Below are positions 12,328 through 24,650 of a DNA stretch of 64,000 bases, in pieces. Under the pieces are notes generated by a model. It was given only the letters and a program-made list of their open reading frames with translations, was not told the origin of the DNA and did not search any database. Position 1 is the stretch's first letter, and each line of letters opens with the position of its first letter. The translations under genes were made by a program, and so were the position numbers. The DNA is from Branchiostoma floridae. Its lineage: Eukaryota; Chordata; Leptocardii; Amphioxiformes; Branchiostomatidae. The stretch covers positions 20,632,976-20,696,975 of the forward strand of contig NC_049991.1 in the NCBI RefSeq assembly GCF_000003815.2, in the 5' to 3' direction.

Positions 12328-13338
12328 TTAGTCGCCGACGTTTCTGTCCCCCACGATGATTTTATAAACAATTGCAAATGCGTGGAAATAATGATTTGTT
12401 CTTCGAAATTCGAAAAAAAAAGTTTTGTGAGTTGGAAACCTAAGGTTATTTCCTTCAAACCGATCTTGACACGCCTTTACAATTCTGGAATGATTGGTGT
12501 TAATAATTATTGGACGGAATCTTTTCTCTTGATATGCCTCTTTGATGTGATAAATGCTGTTTAAGTCCACAGTACACGTTAGCCTCTAGCGCTAGCTACA
12601 AACGGGACGAATCTTACAATTACTACGAGCCTTTCAACGAACCAAACAGACAATTGTTCCTTATTCATTGTTCTTTTTTTACCGATAGAGTATCCAATGT
12701 GTAGCATGTTTTTGATCTGTTCACGTAAGATATTTATAAGAGAAAGAATACTACAAACGAGTTGGTATAGTGCATTAGTTTTTCATACGTATGTCTCTAG
12801 TACTCTCCACACACGTCAACGTAACAAGTATTTAGCATTTCCTACAGTTTCAGTGCTGTATCTCCTTTACAACATTCAGTTATATATAATTATTATGTAC
12901 CTTATGAAGTACATAATGTGTAGAAAATCAAAGTGACTGTACCCTAGTAATAAACGTAAAGTGTATCCTAAGGCAACATACTATATCTTCTAGATTTTCC
13001 AGTTAGTGTACCCTACAATTTCGTCCTATATGCTAGAAGGCATCCGAATAAGGTATGGTCTCCATTCTCGGTCATTCTCGCCCATTAATCATGGGATTTG
13101 CTGCATTTAGCCCACATGGTAGGAACATGCAAATAAAGATCATCACTATAAAGGGCCCTAGAACCATGGAACATAGAACATCATACCTAAAAATGAATGG
13201 GAGACATCAAGCTATCATATTATGATACTGGGCTAATGTACAGGGTAGTCTATTCAAAGAATCAAAAGTGAATGTCTTGCAAGGGCACACTGAGACGCTA
13301 GAAAGATTAGTGTCTGAATGCTTTGCTGTCGTGCTTTT
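12328..13338 (-). repeat. Spacer and 3' flank block of array unit C
   Basis: From about 12650 the sequence aligns with the other 3' flanks (AGCATTTCCTACAGTTT, GGCATCCGAATAAGGTAT). The part before that (12161-12650) holds no supported gene; a short AT-rich spacer. Confidence 0.5.
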
Positions 13339-15990
13339 TCAGTCTCGTATGTCCTTGTTTGTGAGAACTCCTTGGTCTTCAGCTTGGTTGTACCTGTAGA
13401 CGAGAACACGATGGTTTCCGCCATCCACAACGACCAACTTCGTCCCGTCTGGTGTCAGAGCAATCTCCTGTGGTCTCTTCAGACCTTCTTGCTCGGGAAT
13501 GAGGGTGCCCAAATGATGTCCGTCACATGCAAAGATATCCACTATGTTTCTTACCATGTCTGCAACGATGACATTGCCCTCTTTGTCGGCACACACGCCA
13601 TTAGGGTACCGGAGAATGCCCTTACCGATGGTGACTTTCAGGTATCCTTCCGTGTCCAGAACTTTGACCGTGCTGTCACCGATGTCAGAAACATAAATGT
13701 TGGACAGACCGTCGATGTTGATGTTCCGCGGCTCATAGAAAGGTGTCTTAAGTGTGTTCTTCATGTACTTGATTTCTGTAGATACTGGATCCCTTATTCT
13801 ATCGTATATGGCAACTGTTTTATTTAGTCCTTCAGACAAAATCAATGTATGGCCTTTGTCCAATTCCAAAGCAGCTACACCTCTGCATCCTTTGATAGAC
13901 CGTTTTTGTAAAACCTTCCCCGAGTTTAGCGATAACTTAAGCACTTCTGCTTTACCAGGACACGTGACGATTACGTCTCCGGTCCGATTCAAAGGGCAAA
14001 AAGCAACAGAGGTTGGAAAGGTGATCCCATGTTCTGTGGTTGATATCTCTCTCCCCCATTTTCCATTAATGTCGAAAATCTGAACTCGATAATTCCCTGA
14101 GTCAGCTACAATGACTCTTCCTTTGGGACAGATTGTCATACCTACCGGGGCGATGAACTAGCCTGCCTTTGTTCCATATTCACCAAATGAGTGTAGAAAA
14201 TGTACTGTAGGAAACCTTTTCAGGGCTCTTAGGCCAATCACAGTGCCTCTTGTCTTGTCAGCAAAAGGCAAGGAGACATCTTCCAACAGATCCAAGCTAT
14301 CGACACCTTCGAGGTGTACGGCCTGCACATCGTCACAGAGAGTCGTCTCGTCTTCTGACACGCACGTTTCCACGTCATCATAGTTTCGCTCTTCGTTCTG
14401 TTTGGCAGCTGAGAAAAATGACTGAGGCTTTGTTGGTGGCACACCAGAATCAGAGATGTCGTTTACCTCTGATCCCGCCACGCTTCCCGAGTCGGCAATA
14501 CTGGAGACACTTTGTGCAGCGCTCAGTGTGACGGAGCCGTCACCTAGTTGCTTGAGGAACCAGCGCAGTTCTTCGTCCACCTTACCACAAAACCTCTCCT
14601 TGAGAGCCTCCGCCCTTGCGTTAACTTCCCTTCGCATGTTTTCGTCATCAGAAGTGTTTGCGATTCTGTTGTCCTCAGTGAGAATCTTCCGGTTCTCCCT
14701 CTTAAAGGCCGTGAACTCGCGGCGGATGGCGTCTCCTTCTGCTACCAGAGACGTGCATCTAAATAATGGTTCAAGTATTGATTGATACATGTAATCACGC
14801 ATTGATAAACAAAACTTGATACAAGATATCTATCAACTTGGATATTACTATCAAGTACAGTTACAACAAGAATTAATTTCACCGACCCTGCGAAACCCCT
14901 AGGTGGCCAAAACTTACACACCTTACCATGCTTTTACACAGCTACCTACCACTTAAAAATCATCACCCAAACAAGTCCCAAACAAAAAATAGCAAAACCG
15001 GAAGTTCCGCTGCAGTACCATAACACGCCGCCAGAGCGCCCTGCTGTGAAGCAATTCCTACCATTCCTTTGTCATGTCTAATCCTACCCACATACCAAAT
15101 ATCAAAACAATCCATCCACGCGTTCCCCAGTTATCAGGCTGACAAACGACCTCCTGACATAAAAACAGCACTGACTACAAACCTTCGTTTCACGAAGGAA
15201 TTATCATCATTACAATCGTCGCGCAATAAAGTTCTTATCTTCTGTACAATGGGAACTTTACCTGTGGTCGTTGTGGTCTTCAGAGCGACAAGGACGGCAC
15301 AGCAAAGTCCCACATTCCTCACAGTACAGCTTCAAGCGCAGGTTGTGTTTTGCACACCTGATAGGGCAACAGGTCAATCTCTGTTAAACATTTACATCAT
15401 GCTTATACAAACAACTCTTTTCTTACTGCGCCATCGCCCTCCTGATGGCTGTTACATATTTGTTACACTATGAATTATTAGGATAAACTTAATCAAAATA
15501 TCTAAAGTTTTATTTCAAATTTCTAAACAATTTTCTAAACTTTGCATGACGTCTAATGGTCTCTATATTGCCATGGTTCATGCTGGCCTTTTTTTGTCAA
15601 AGTTGAAATGGATCTACTCACTCATGGCAGGGTATCGTCGCACTCTTTGAGGATCTACAACAAAGAATAATTTCGAGTAAATTCAAAAGCTTGTACTAGT
15701 TGAACACTCATCATCAAAAAGCGGTACCTGTGCAAAACTTCCTCCAGTTCGGGGTTGACCTTCTTCAGGTGTTCCCGAAAATGGCGGAAAGCCCCTCGGC
15801 CCTTCGCCGCCACCACATCCAGGAGAGCTCTGGTCCGGTCCTGTGGAGTCTCCTTTGCCTCAACAGTGTCATACTCCTCCTCAACTATCTCCCCGCATTG
15901 AAGCAGCCTGTCTAGGAACGGTTTGACGAATCGGATCTTCCCCACAAGCTCCGTCCTGTTGGACTTCAGTAGTTCTAGTTCAGACGCCAT
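13339..15990 (-). pseudogene. Gene C: CARD-B-box-NHL gene with in-frame TAG
   Basis: Exons 15728-15990, 15262-15357 and 13339-14758, phase 2 throughout. CARD of the MASELELLKS type, B-box with all eight ligands, coil, acidic linker with an ETTLCDD motif, then NHL repeats. A TAG at 14158-14160 interrupts the frame at codon 319, at the start of the propeller; the paralogues have CAG (Gln) in the same KGQF-type context, so a single C-to-T change explains it. The frame on both sides is the same and remains open to the normal stop, and the rest shows no decay. It could be a recent pseudogene, a segregating allele, a sequencing error, or a shortened CARD-B-box-coil product of 319 residues. Confidence 0.85.
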
Positions 15991-16175
15991 CTTGCAAAGT
16001 GGACGATTAGACTGGTCCCGTACAGCAAATATCACGGTTCCGTCAGGGAAACCCCCTTCGTTATCAGCTGGGATGCCATTGGCCAGTTTTATGTGTTTTT
16101 CTCGATAAAATGCACCCCGAAGTTGAGCACAGTGAGGTCATCGCCGTGTCAACGTGGTGTGACGTGACGTCAGTG
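15988..16175 (-). promoter_or_regulatory. Gene C promoter with kappaB-like site
   Basis: 16046-16056 reads GGGAAACCCCC (GGGGGTTTCCC on the gene strand), which fits GGGRNWYYCC, 56 bp upstream of the ATG at 15990, followed by TTCGTTAT. A GAGGTCATCGCCGTGTC block lies at about 16134, and a GTGACGTCA CRE-like half/full site near 16165. Confidence 0.6.
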
Positions 16176-16380
16176 CGTGCCGTTTGTTCCGAGCAGTGCT
16201 GGTCAACTGTACCATTTATCAAGAGGGGCTTCAAACTGTTTGTTTATTACAAATCCCCTTCATTGAAAAAAGTAAGAATCACCAATCGCCCCCAATACAC
16301 CAATACGTATACACAGATGTGCAAATTGAGTGTATTAGAGTTATAAGGAAACAAACTTTGATGCTAGCGCTGAGCTAAAA

Positions 16381-17124
16381 CTTTCCTAAGATCACCCTTT
16401 ATCACCTTTGAATAGTCAGGTACTTATTGGAGACCTAAATGCAAAAAGGAACAATTAAAAAAAAACGTTCTTCGAATTCACTTCAACATTAAAACTGAAC
16501 TTACCAGTTCTTAAAATAGACAGATTCGCAAAAAACAACCAAGGTAGCAAGATCAACAAGAAAATATTGCACTCAAAGAGAAACAGTACCATCCTTTATT
16601 TGATTTTATTTGACAATGCTATAAACCATTAGGTTGATCTTACTGACTAAAATTCTTGAAAACAATATTCAGCTTGTATGCCTGATGTATATAACAAGCA
16701 CGTAAAGTAAGTGTATCCTAGTAAAGTAAGTGGACCCCATACCAATGTAATATACGCTACTGTTCTAAATTCTACATACTGTAAAGTTCCCAGTTAGAGT
16801 ACCCTACCTTTCCGTCCTGTATGCTATTAGGCATCCGGATAAAATATAGCCTACATTCTCGTCTTATACATACAATACACCCACAGGAGGCACAGAACAT
16901 TACACCTAATTGGAAGACATTAAGCTACCATCTTAAGATACTGGGCTAATTATGTACAGGGTTGAGCTACGATTCTCATTTTCTAGGCCTCTTCTGAGAA
17001 TCTCCTCCTGGGCTAATACTACAAATAATCAAAAGGGAATGCCTTACAAGGGCGCATTCGTGATTTGGTATACCTATGCTCCCGCTCAAAATTTGGTTGT
17101 GTGAGTGCTTTTCTGTCTTTCTTG
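16381..17124 (-). repeat. Spacer and 3' flank block of array unit D
   Basis: From about 16690 the flank aligns with those of B, C, E and F (TAGGCATCCGGATAAAATAT, then a GGGCTAATTATGTACAGGG stretch). No coding exon is seen between the gene C promoter and the gene D stop. Confidence 0.5.
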
Positions 17125-20100
17125 TTAGTCCCGAATGTCCTTCTTTTCAGGTTGGTTGTACCTGTAGACGAGAACGCGATGGTTTCCGCTGTTCACAACG
17201 ACCAACTTCGTCCCGTCCGGTGTCAGAGCAATCTCCTGTGGCTCCTTTAGACCTTCTTGCTCGGGGATGAGGGTGTCCAAATGATGTCCGTCACTTGCAA
17301 ATATCTCCAATGTGTTCTTCTCGGCGTCTGCAACAATGACTTTTCCCTCTTTGTCGACACACACTCCTGTTGGCGACCGGAGAATGTCTTTACCGATGAT
17401 GGCTTTCAGGTGTCCTTCCGTGTCCAGAACTTTGACCGTCCTATCGCCGATGTCAGAGATGTAGATATTGCACAAAACGTCGGTGTTAACGTTCCGCGGC
17501 TTAAGGAAATGCCCGTTAAGTGTGTTGGTCTTCATGTACTTGTTTGTTTTAGATACTGGATGCCTTCCTCTAGCATATATGGCAACTGTGTTATATACTC
17601 CTTCAGACAAAATCAATGTATGGCCTTTGTCCAAAGCAGCTACACCTCTGCATCCTTTGATAGACACCTTTGAAACCTTCCCTGAGTGTAACGATAACGT
17701 AACCACTTCTCCTGGACCACCATAACCAGGACACGTGGCGATGACGTCTCCATTTCGATACAGAGAGCGAAAAGCAACAGCGACTGGGTAGGCGGTCCCA
17801 CGTGCTCTTGTTATAATCTCTCTCTCCCATTTTCCGTTAATGTCGAAAAGCTGAACTCGATGATTCCCTGAGTCAGCCACAATGATTCTTCCTTTGGGGC
17901 AGATTGTCAGACCTTTAGGGAACCAGAACTGGCCTTCCTCTCTTCCAGATCCTCCGAATGAGTGGAGAAAGTCTACCGTAGGAACGTGATTCGCTTCTTG
18001 TGAGCCAATCACTGCGCCTCCTGTGTTATTATCAAAAGGCAAGTCTTCCAACAGATCCAAGCTCTCGTCTACGTCGAGATGAACGGTCTGTAAATCATCA
18101 CACAGAGTTGTCGGGTCTTCTGACACGCACGCCTCCTTTTCATCGTCGTTCAGCTCTTTGAATTCCTTGGCAACTGAGGAAAATGTGTGAGGGGTGGTTG
18201 ATTCGTCGCCACAAGCCGAGATGTTGTTTGCCTCTGATCCTACCACGCTTCCCGAGTCGGCAATACTGGAGACACTTTGTGCAGGGCTCAGTGTGACGTG
18301 ACCGTCGCCGAGTTCCTTGAGGAACCAGCGACGTTCTTCGTCTACCTTTTCACAAAGATTTGCCTTAAGACTCTCCGCTCTCTCGTTTGCTTCCCTTCGC
18401 ATTTTTTCGACATCATAACCACTGGCCTCTTTATTCCGTTCAATGAGAATCTTCCGGTTCTCTCTCTTGAAGGCCGTGAACTCGCGGCGTATGGCGTATC
18501 CTTCTGCTACCAGAGACGTGCATCTACATAACAGATCATACATGTTATCAGGCTTTGATAAACAAATCTTAAAACAAGATATCTATCAACTTGGATATTA
18601 CTATCAAGTACATTTATCCATCCAGTCATCCATCTGCAAAATCATAAAGGCGCGCACATACATGCACACGCACACAACGTTTGATGTCTGGACCGCACAC
18701 TTATTTCCTCAATTCTAATGCACATGCTTTGGCCTCTCCTTATTTCTATTTCAACTAAAAGGCAAACTAAAATGGGAATCTTTACCTGTGATCCTTGTGG
18801 TCTTCCGAGTGACAAGAACGGCACAACAACGTCTCGCATTCTTCACAGTATAGCTTCAGGCGCAGGTTGTGTTTTGCGCACCTGAAGGGAGGGAAAGGTC
18901 AATCTTAGGTAAACATTTACGTCATGCTTATATAAACTCTTCTAACTGCGCTAACGCCCTCTTGATGGTTGTTACATGTTTGTTACACTATGAAGACTTA
19001 AGATAAATATACTTTATCATAATATTGAAAGTTTTCGTAAGATATTTTACACTTGGCATGATGTTATATGCTAATAGTTATGTACTTATCAAGGTACAGC
19101 GCTTACGTTATATGATTAGCGAAATATGAGAACCATTATCCATTCTGACTTTTTAGGCAAGTTTTTCACCAGTTTTGACCAGGTTTATTCAGAACTTATG
19201 TGTAAGCTTTCGGGATCTCCTACTGGACATCCTAAATTGTTCTGAAAAGAGCTATCCGTAGCTGTATTAGATAATTACATTGAAATCAATACTAAGGTAC
19301 CAATTTATATAAAAGTTAAAATTGGCTTAGAATATTTGTAAACTAGAGTGATATTTGAAAAGCACTTAGGTATGTCGTGCAACAGAGCTTCTATATTTTT
19401 TTTTCTTTGAAATTTATTATGGTATACACTAAAGCATAAGCTCTTGAACAACACGACGCAAGGGCCAAAAAATAACAAAGGCTTTAAGACAACTTTATGA
19501 GTCCAGCCATTTACGGGAAAGGTGAATTTTTGTAGCGAGGGGTGTTCAGCTTGTGCGGCTGTGTTGTTACTAGTTAAGAAATGTCCTAACGCAGAGGAGG
19601 TAACCAGTTCCAGAACTCAGAGTTGAACAGAGACGTGGCTAATAATCAATATCTGACCAATCTTAGGTAAACATTTACGTCATGCTTATACAAACAATTC
19701 TTTCCTTACTGCGCCATCGCCCACCTGATGTCTGCTACATATTTGTTACTCTATGAAGACTTAAGAGAACCTTCGTGATAATACGTTGAAAGCTGGCGTA
19801 GAATACCTTAAACTTTGCATAATATCTTATGCCAATAGGTCTGTAATTTCAACGATTCAGTGCCTACGATATATGATCAGTCAAACAAGTCATGTTGGCT
19901 TTTTACAAGTTCGAGTTGGTAAAAATTACAATGAAATAGAAAGTTGGACTAAAACGGGTTTGTACTAGCTGAAACCTGATATCAAAGCACCTTACCTGTG
20001 CAAGACCTCCCCTAGTTCTGGGTTGACTTTCTTCAGATGTTCTCGAAAATGGATGAAAGACCCTCGTCCCTTCACCTGCACTACATCCAGGAGAGCTCTG

Positions 20101-20258
20101 GTCCGGTCCTGGGGAGTCTCCTTTGCCACAACAGTGTCGTACTCCTCCTCAACTATCTCCCCGCACTGAAGCAGTCTGTCTAGGAACGGTTTGACGAACC
20201 GAATCTTCCCCACAAGCTCCGTCCTGTTAGACTTCAGCAGTTCTAGTTCAGACGCCAT
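17125..20258 (-). CDS. Gene D: CARD-B-box-coiled coil-NHL protein
   Basis: Exons 19996-20258, 18786-18881 and 17125-18523, phase 2, 585 residues. CARD 1-88 (MASELELLKS), B-box 89-119 (CAKHNLRLKLYCEEC start, all ligands kept), coil starting CTSLVAEGYAIRREF, acidic linker with DSGSVVGS, and NHL propeller. The C terminus is shortened (QPEKKDIRD) against GVLTNKDIRD in A, C and F. Intron 1 is about 1.1 kb, longer than in C, E and F, because a piece of intron next to the B-box has been duplicated (see separate entry). Intact open frame; likely functional adaptor by domain content. Confidence 0.9.
18896..19810. repeat. Duplicated intron segment in gene D intron 1
   Basis: The stretch at about 18896-19000 (GGTAAACATTTACGTCATGC onward) recurs at about 19660-19765 with small differences, including the GCGCCATCGCCC and TTGTTAC.CTATGAAGAC parts. 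The second copy lacks a B-box exon next to it. It suggests an unequal crossover within the array that left a duplicate intron piece. Confidence 0.6.
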
Positions 20259-20420
20259 CTTGCCGATTTGGTCCCGTACAGCAAATATCACGATTCCGTC
20301 AGGGAAACCCCCTTCGTTATCAGCTGGGACGCCATTGGCCGGTTTTATGTGATTTTCTCGATAAGATAGTCCCCCAAGATGAGGTTAGTAAGGTCATCAC
20401 CATGTCAAAGTGACGTCAGT
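20256..20420 (-). promoter_or_regulatory. Gene D promoter with kappaB-like site
   Basis: 20302-20312 reads GGGAAACCCCC, 44 bp upstream of the ATG at 20258, followed by TTCGTTATCAGCTGGG. The AAGGTCATCACCATGTC block at about 20390 runs directly into TGACGTCA, a full CRE/ATF palindrome, at 20411-20418. Confidence 0.62.
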
Positions 20421-20451
20421 ACGTGCCGTTTGTTCTGTGTAGTGCTGGTCA

Positions 20452-20565
20452 ACTGTGTTATGTATTATTGAGATAAGCCTCAAACTTTTTATCATAAATA
20501 CCAACTGTGTTATGTATTATTGAGATAAGCTTAAAACTTTTTATTATAAATACCCTTAATGACTG
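20452..20565. repeat. Tandem duplication of about 56 bp upstream of gene D
   Basis: Two adjacent copies of a segment containing AACTGTGTTATGTATTATTG followed by AGATAAGC and a Lys-rich-like AT tract. Recent small tandem duplication in the spacer. Confidence 0.75.
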
Positions 20566-20789
20566 GTAATCACTAATTTCACCCTTTATTCCCGTTTGAA
20601 TAATGAGTTACTTACGGGGACCTACATACGAAAGGGAACATTAACAAAAAAGCTTTCTTCGAACTCATTTCACCATTAAAACTGAACTTAACAGTTTTTA
20701 AAGTAGACAAATTCATGAAAATAACCAAAATAGCTATAGCAATAACAAAATATCAGACTCATGGAGAGACAGTTCCATCCTTTATTTCA

Positions 20790-21020
20790 TTTGCTCATTC
20801 TAATTCAGACGCCATATTGCCAAGTGGACGATTAGACTGGTCCCGTACAGCAAATATCACGGTTCCGTCAGGGAAACCCCCTTCGTTATCAACTGTGACG
20901 CCATTGGCCAGTTCTATGTGTTTTGCTTGATAAAATACACCCCCAAGATGAGGTCAGCAAGGTCATCACCATGCCAACGTGACGACAATACGTGCCGTTT
21001 GTTCTGTGTAGTGCTGATCA
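20790..21020 (-). pseudogene. Decayed promoter plus first codons of a CARD gene
   Basis: On the minus strand, 20800-20815 reads ATGGCGTCTGAATTAG, the first codons of a class II CARD (MASEL), then a stop; the CARD body is missing. Upstream, 20871-20881 repeats GGGAAACCCCC with TTCGTTAT, and the AAGGTCATCACCATG block follows at 20959. The whole promoter arrangement of genes C and D is kept, so this is a truncated eighth unit or an unequal-crossover scar. Confidence 0.75.
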
Positions 21021-22236
21021 AGTGTTATATGTATTATCAAGATAAGCTTCAAACTGTTTGTCATAAATATCTTTAATCAAAATAACTGATAATAACCCCC
21101 ACTACTCCAATACGATACAGATGCATACAACAAAAGGACGCAAGTGCGCAAATTGAGCATATCGTTGTTATAAGGAAACACACTTTGATGCTGAGCCAAA
21201 ACATCTCTAAGATCAACCTTTATTATCTTTAGATAGTCAGGTACTCGTGGGGGACCTACATATCAAAGGGAACAATTAAAAAAAAACCTTTCATCGAACT
21301 CACTTCGTCTTTAAAACTTAACAGTTTTTAAAGTAGACAACCGTGAAAACAACCGAAGTAGCAATAGTAACAGCAACATATTGGACTCAATGAGAGACAG
21401 TTCCATCCTTTAATTGATTTGCTTTGACAATACTATTAACCATCAAATTGATATTAAAAGTTTACTCACTTACATACGTGAAAATAGTATTAGCCACTAC
21501 AGCTGATATTGTTATTTTCCTAATTGAGTGTCGAACTAATAGCAGATAGTGCCCCGTTTATATTGAAGTTTTTAACTGTTACTGTTGCTCTGTTTATGTA
21601 AGACATTTGAAAACCAATACTATAAACATGTAGATATACTGTATTAGAGTTTTTCAGTCATTGTAAAGTATCTAGTTAGCATTTCCTACACTTTTGCTGT
21701 TTGGATTATGCAGCTTTCAGTGTTATCCTTTATGTCTACATAAGAATGAACTACATAAATGAATTAAGTATGAACTACATAAAAAGCACGTAAAGTAACT
21801 GTATCCTAGTAAAGTACAATGTAAGTGGACCCAAATACTAACGTAATATACGCTATTGTTCTAAATTTTACATACTGTCAAGATTCCAGTTGGTGTACTT
21901 TACACCTTCGTACTATATGCTAAAAGGCATCCGGATAAAGTATAGCTCGTTCGTTTGAATACATACATAAAGACTCATGATCCATGATGTCCCATCTGGA
22001 CCATAGAACATTATATCCTAACATGATCAGGAGACATCGACCTATCAGTCTATGATACTGGACTAATATATACAGGGTGGGCTACGATTCGAATTCTCAT
22101 TTTCTGGGCCTTTAATCTCCTTTAGGACTAATGATAGAGGATCAAATAGGTTTGTATGCCTTGTAATTACAAGGGCGCATTCGTAATTTGGTATAGAGAC
22201 GCTGGAAAGTGTCTGAGTGGTTTCCTGTCTTGTTTC
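21021..22236 (-). repeat. Spacer and 3' flank block of array unit E
   Basis: From about 21540 the sequence follows the same flank pattern (TAGTTAGCATTTCCTACAC, GGCATCCGGATAAAGTATAG, GGAGACATCGACCTATC). It is closest to the flank of unit B. The part at 21021-21540 repeats spacer found upstream of genes C and D. Confidence 0.55.
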
Positions 22237-24586
22237 TTAGTCCTGTGCGTGTTTGTTCGAGAGAATGTGCCCGTCTCCAATATGGTTGTACCTGTAGACG
22301 AGAACACGATGGTTTCCGCCGTCCACAACGACCAACTTCGTCCCGTCTGGTGTCAGAGCGATCTCCTGTGGTGACATGAGACCTTCTTGCTTGGAAAGAA
22401 GCGTGTCCAAATGATGTCCGTCACTTGCAAATATATCCAACGTGTCTCTGACCATGTCTGCAACGATGACATTGCCCTGTTTGTCGACACACACTCCTGT
22501 AGGATACCGGAGAATGTCCTTGCCAATGGTGGCTTTCAGGTGTCCTTCCTTATCCAGAACTTTGACCGTACTGTCGCCGATGTCAGAAACATAAATGTTG
22601 GAAAGATAGTCGGTGTTAATGTTCCGCGGCTTGAAGAAATGTGTCTCAAGTGTGTTGGTTTTCATGTACCTCATTGTTTTAGAGACTGGATCCTTTTCTC
22701 TAGCATATAAAGTAACTTTGTTATTCATTTCTTCAGACAAAATCAGTGTATGACCTTTGTCCAAAGTAGCTACACCTCTGCATCCTTTAGTAGACAGTTT
22801 TTCTAAAACCTTCCCTAAGCATAGCGATAACACAACCACTTCTCCTGTACCAGTATAACCAGTAGCGATGGCATCCCCATGGTAGGGATTCAAAGAGCGA
22901 AAGGCAACAGCGCTTGCTGAGGCAAAGGCACTGTATCCTGCAGATATCTTACTCTCCCATTTTCCGGTAATGTCGAAAAGCTGAACCCTTCCTGAGTCAG
23001 CTACAATGACTGTTTCTTTGGGACAGATTGTCAGACCTTGTGGGAATACGAAATGGCCGTTCTCTGAGCCGAATTTTCCGAATGAGTGCAGGAAGTCTAC
23101 TGTAGGAAACTGCTTCGGTACTCGTAGGCCAAGCACTGAGTTTCTTGTGTTGTCATCAAATGGCAAGAAGACGTCCAATAGATTCAAGCTCTCATTAACG
23201 TCGATTTGAGCGGTCTTCAAGTCGTCACACAGAGTCGTCTCTTCTTCTGTCACGTACGTTTCCTCGTCTTCATCATGATTCAGCCCTTTGATTTCCTTAG
23301 CAGCTGAAGAAAATGAGAGAGGGGTGGTGGATGGGTCACCACAATCTGAGATGCCGTTTGCCTCAGATCCCGCTACGCTTCCCGAGTCGGCAATACTGGA
23401 GACACTTTGTGCAGGGCTCAGTGTAACGCAAACGTCACCGAGTTGTTTGAGAAACCAGCGACGTTCTTCGTCTTCCTTAGCACAGAACCTCTCCTTTAGA
23501 GCCTCCGCTCTCTCGTTTGCTTCCCTCATTATGTTCGCGACATCATAGTCGTTGTCTTCTTTGTTGCGCTCAATGAGGATTTTCCGGTTTTCTCTCTTGA
23601 AGGCCGTGAACTCGCGGCGGATGGCGTCTCCTTCCACTACCAGGGACGTGCATCTACATAATGGTGCATTGCAAAGTATTGATTAATACATCTCATCAGG
23701 TTATGGACAAATCTTGTAATTATAAGATATCTGATGACTTGGATAATACAATCAGACACATCCATCTATCAGTACAGACGGTCAGCCATACGCACACACG
23801 TACGTACGTAGGCACACGCGCGCGCATGCGAACATACACACACACAGAGGAAGAGAGAATTAACTAGAATCTACAATTATGGGAACCTTACCTGTGATCC
23901 TTATGGTCCTCCAAGCGACAAACACGGCACAGCATCGTCCCGCATTCTTCACAGTACAGCTTTAAGCGCAGGTTGTGCTTTGCACACCTGTAAGGGCAAC
24001 AGGTCAACCTTATATAAACATTGACGTCATGCTTGTACAAACAACTCTTTACTTACTGCGCCATCGCTCTTCTTATGGCTGTTAAATGTTTGTTATACTA
24101 CTTTGGTAACTTCAGATAAACTATTATTTGCGGTTTTCGTAGGATAATCTTCACATGGCACAATATTATATACTAATAGTTCTGTACCTGTGATGATACA
24201 ACGCATACAACCAATATCTATCCTGGCTTTTTTTACTAGGCCGAGTTTTTCAAAGTTACAATGGAATAGACAGTTGGACTAAAACGGGTTTGTACTGACT
24301 GAAGACTCATCTTAACACAGTACCTGTGCAAAACTTCCTCCAGTTCAGGGTTGACTCTCTTCAGGTGTTCTCGAAAATGGCGGAAAGCCCCCCGCCCCTT
24401 CGCCGCCACCACATCCAGGAGAACTCTGGCCCGGTCCTGTGGAGTCTCCTTTGCCTCAACAGTGTCGTACTCCTCCTCAACTATCTCCCCGTACTGAAGC
24501 AGCCTGTCTAGGAACGGTTTGACGAATCGGATCTTCCCCACAAGCTCCTCTCTGTTGGACTTCAGTAGTTGTAGTTCAGACGCCAT
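22237..24586 (-). CDS. Gene E: CARD-B-box-coiled coil-NHL protein
   Basis: Exons 24324-24586, 23892-23987 and 22237-23653, phase 2, 591 residues. CARD 1-88 (MASELQLLKS), B-box 89-119 complete, coil starting CTSLVVEGDAIRREF, acidic linker with DSGSVAGS and EETTLCDD, NHL propeller to a GDGHILSNKHAQD tail shared with gene B. The first propeller strand lacks three residues present in the paralogues (ADSGRVQLF against ADSGNHRVQLF), a small in-frame deletion. Frame intact. Confidence 0.9.
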
Positions 24587-24650
24587 CTTGCCAAGTGACT
24601 GGTTTTCCCAGGTACTGTAAATATCACCGTGACGTCAGGGGAATCCCCGC
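24584..24650 (-). promoter_or_regulatory. Gene E promoter: CRE abutting kappaB
   Basis: 24630-24637 is TGACGTCA, a perfect CRE/ATF palindrome, immediately followed at 24638-24648 by GGGGAATCCCC (GGGGATTCCCC on the gene strand), 52 bp upstream of the ATG at 24586. Zero spacing between the two motifs. Confidence 0.65.
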
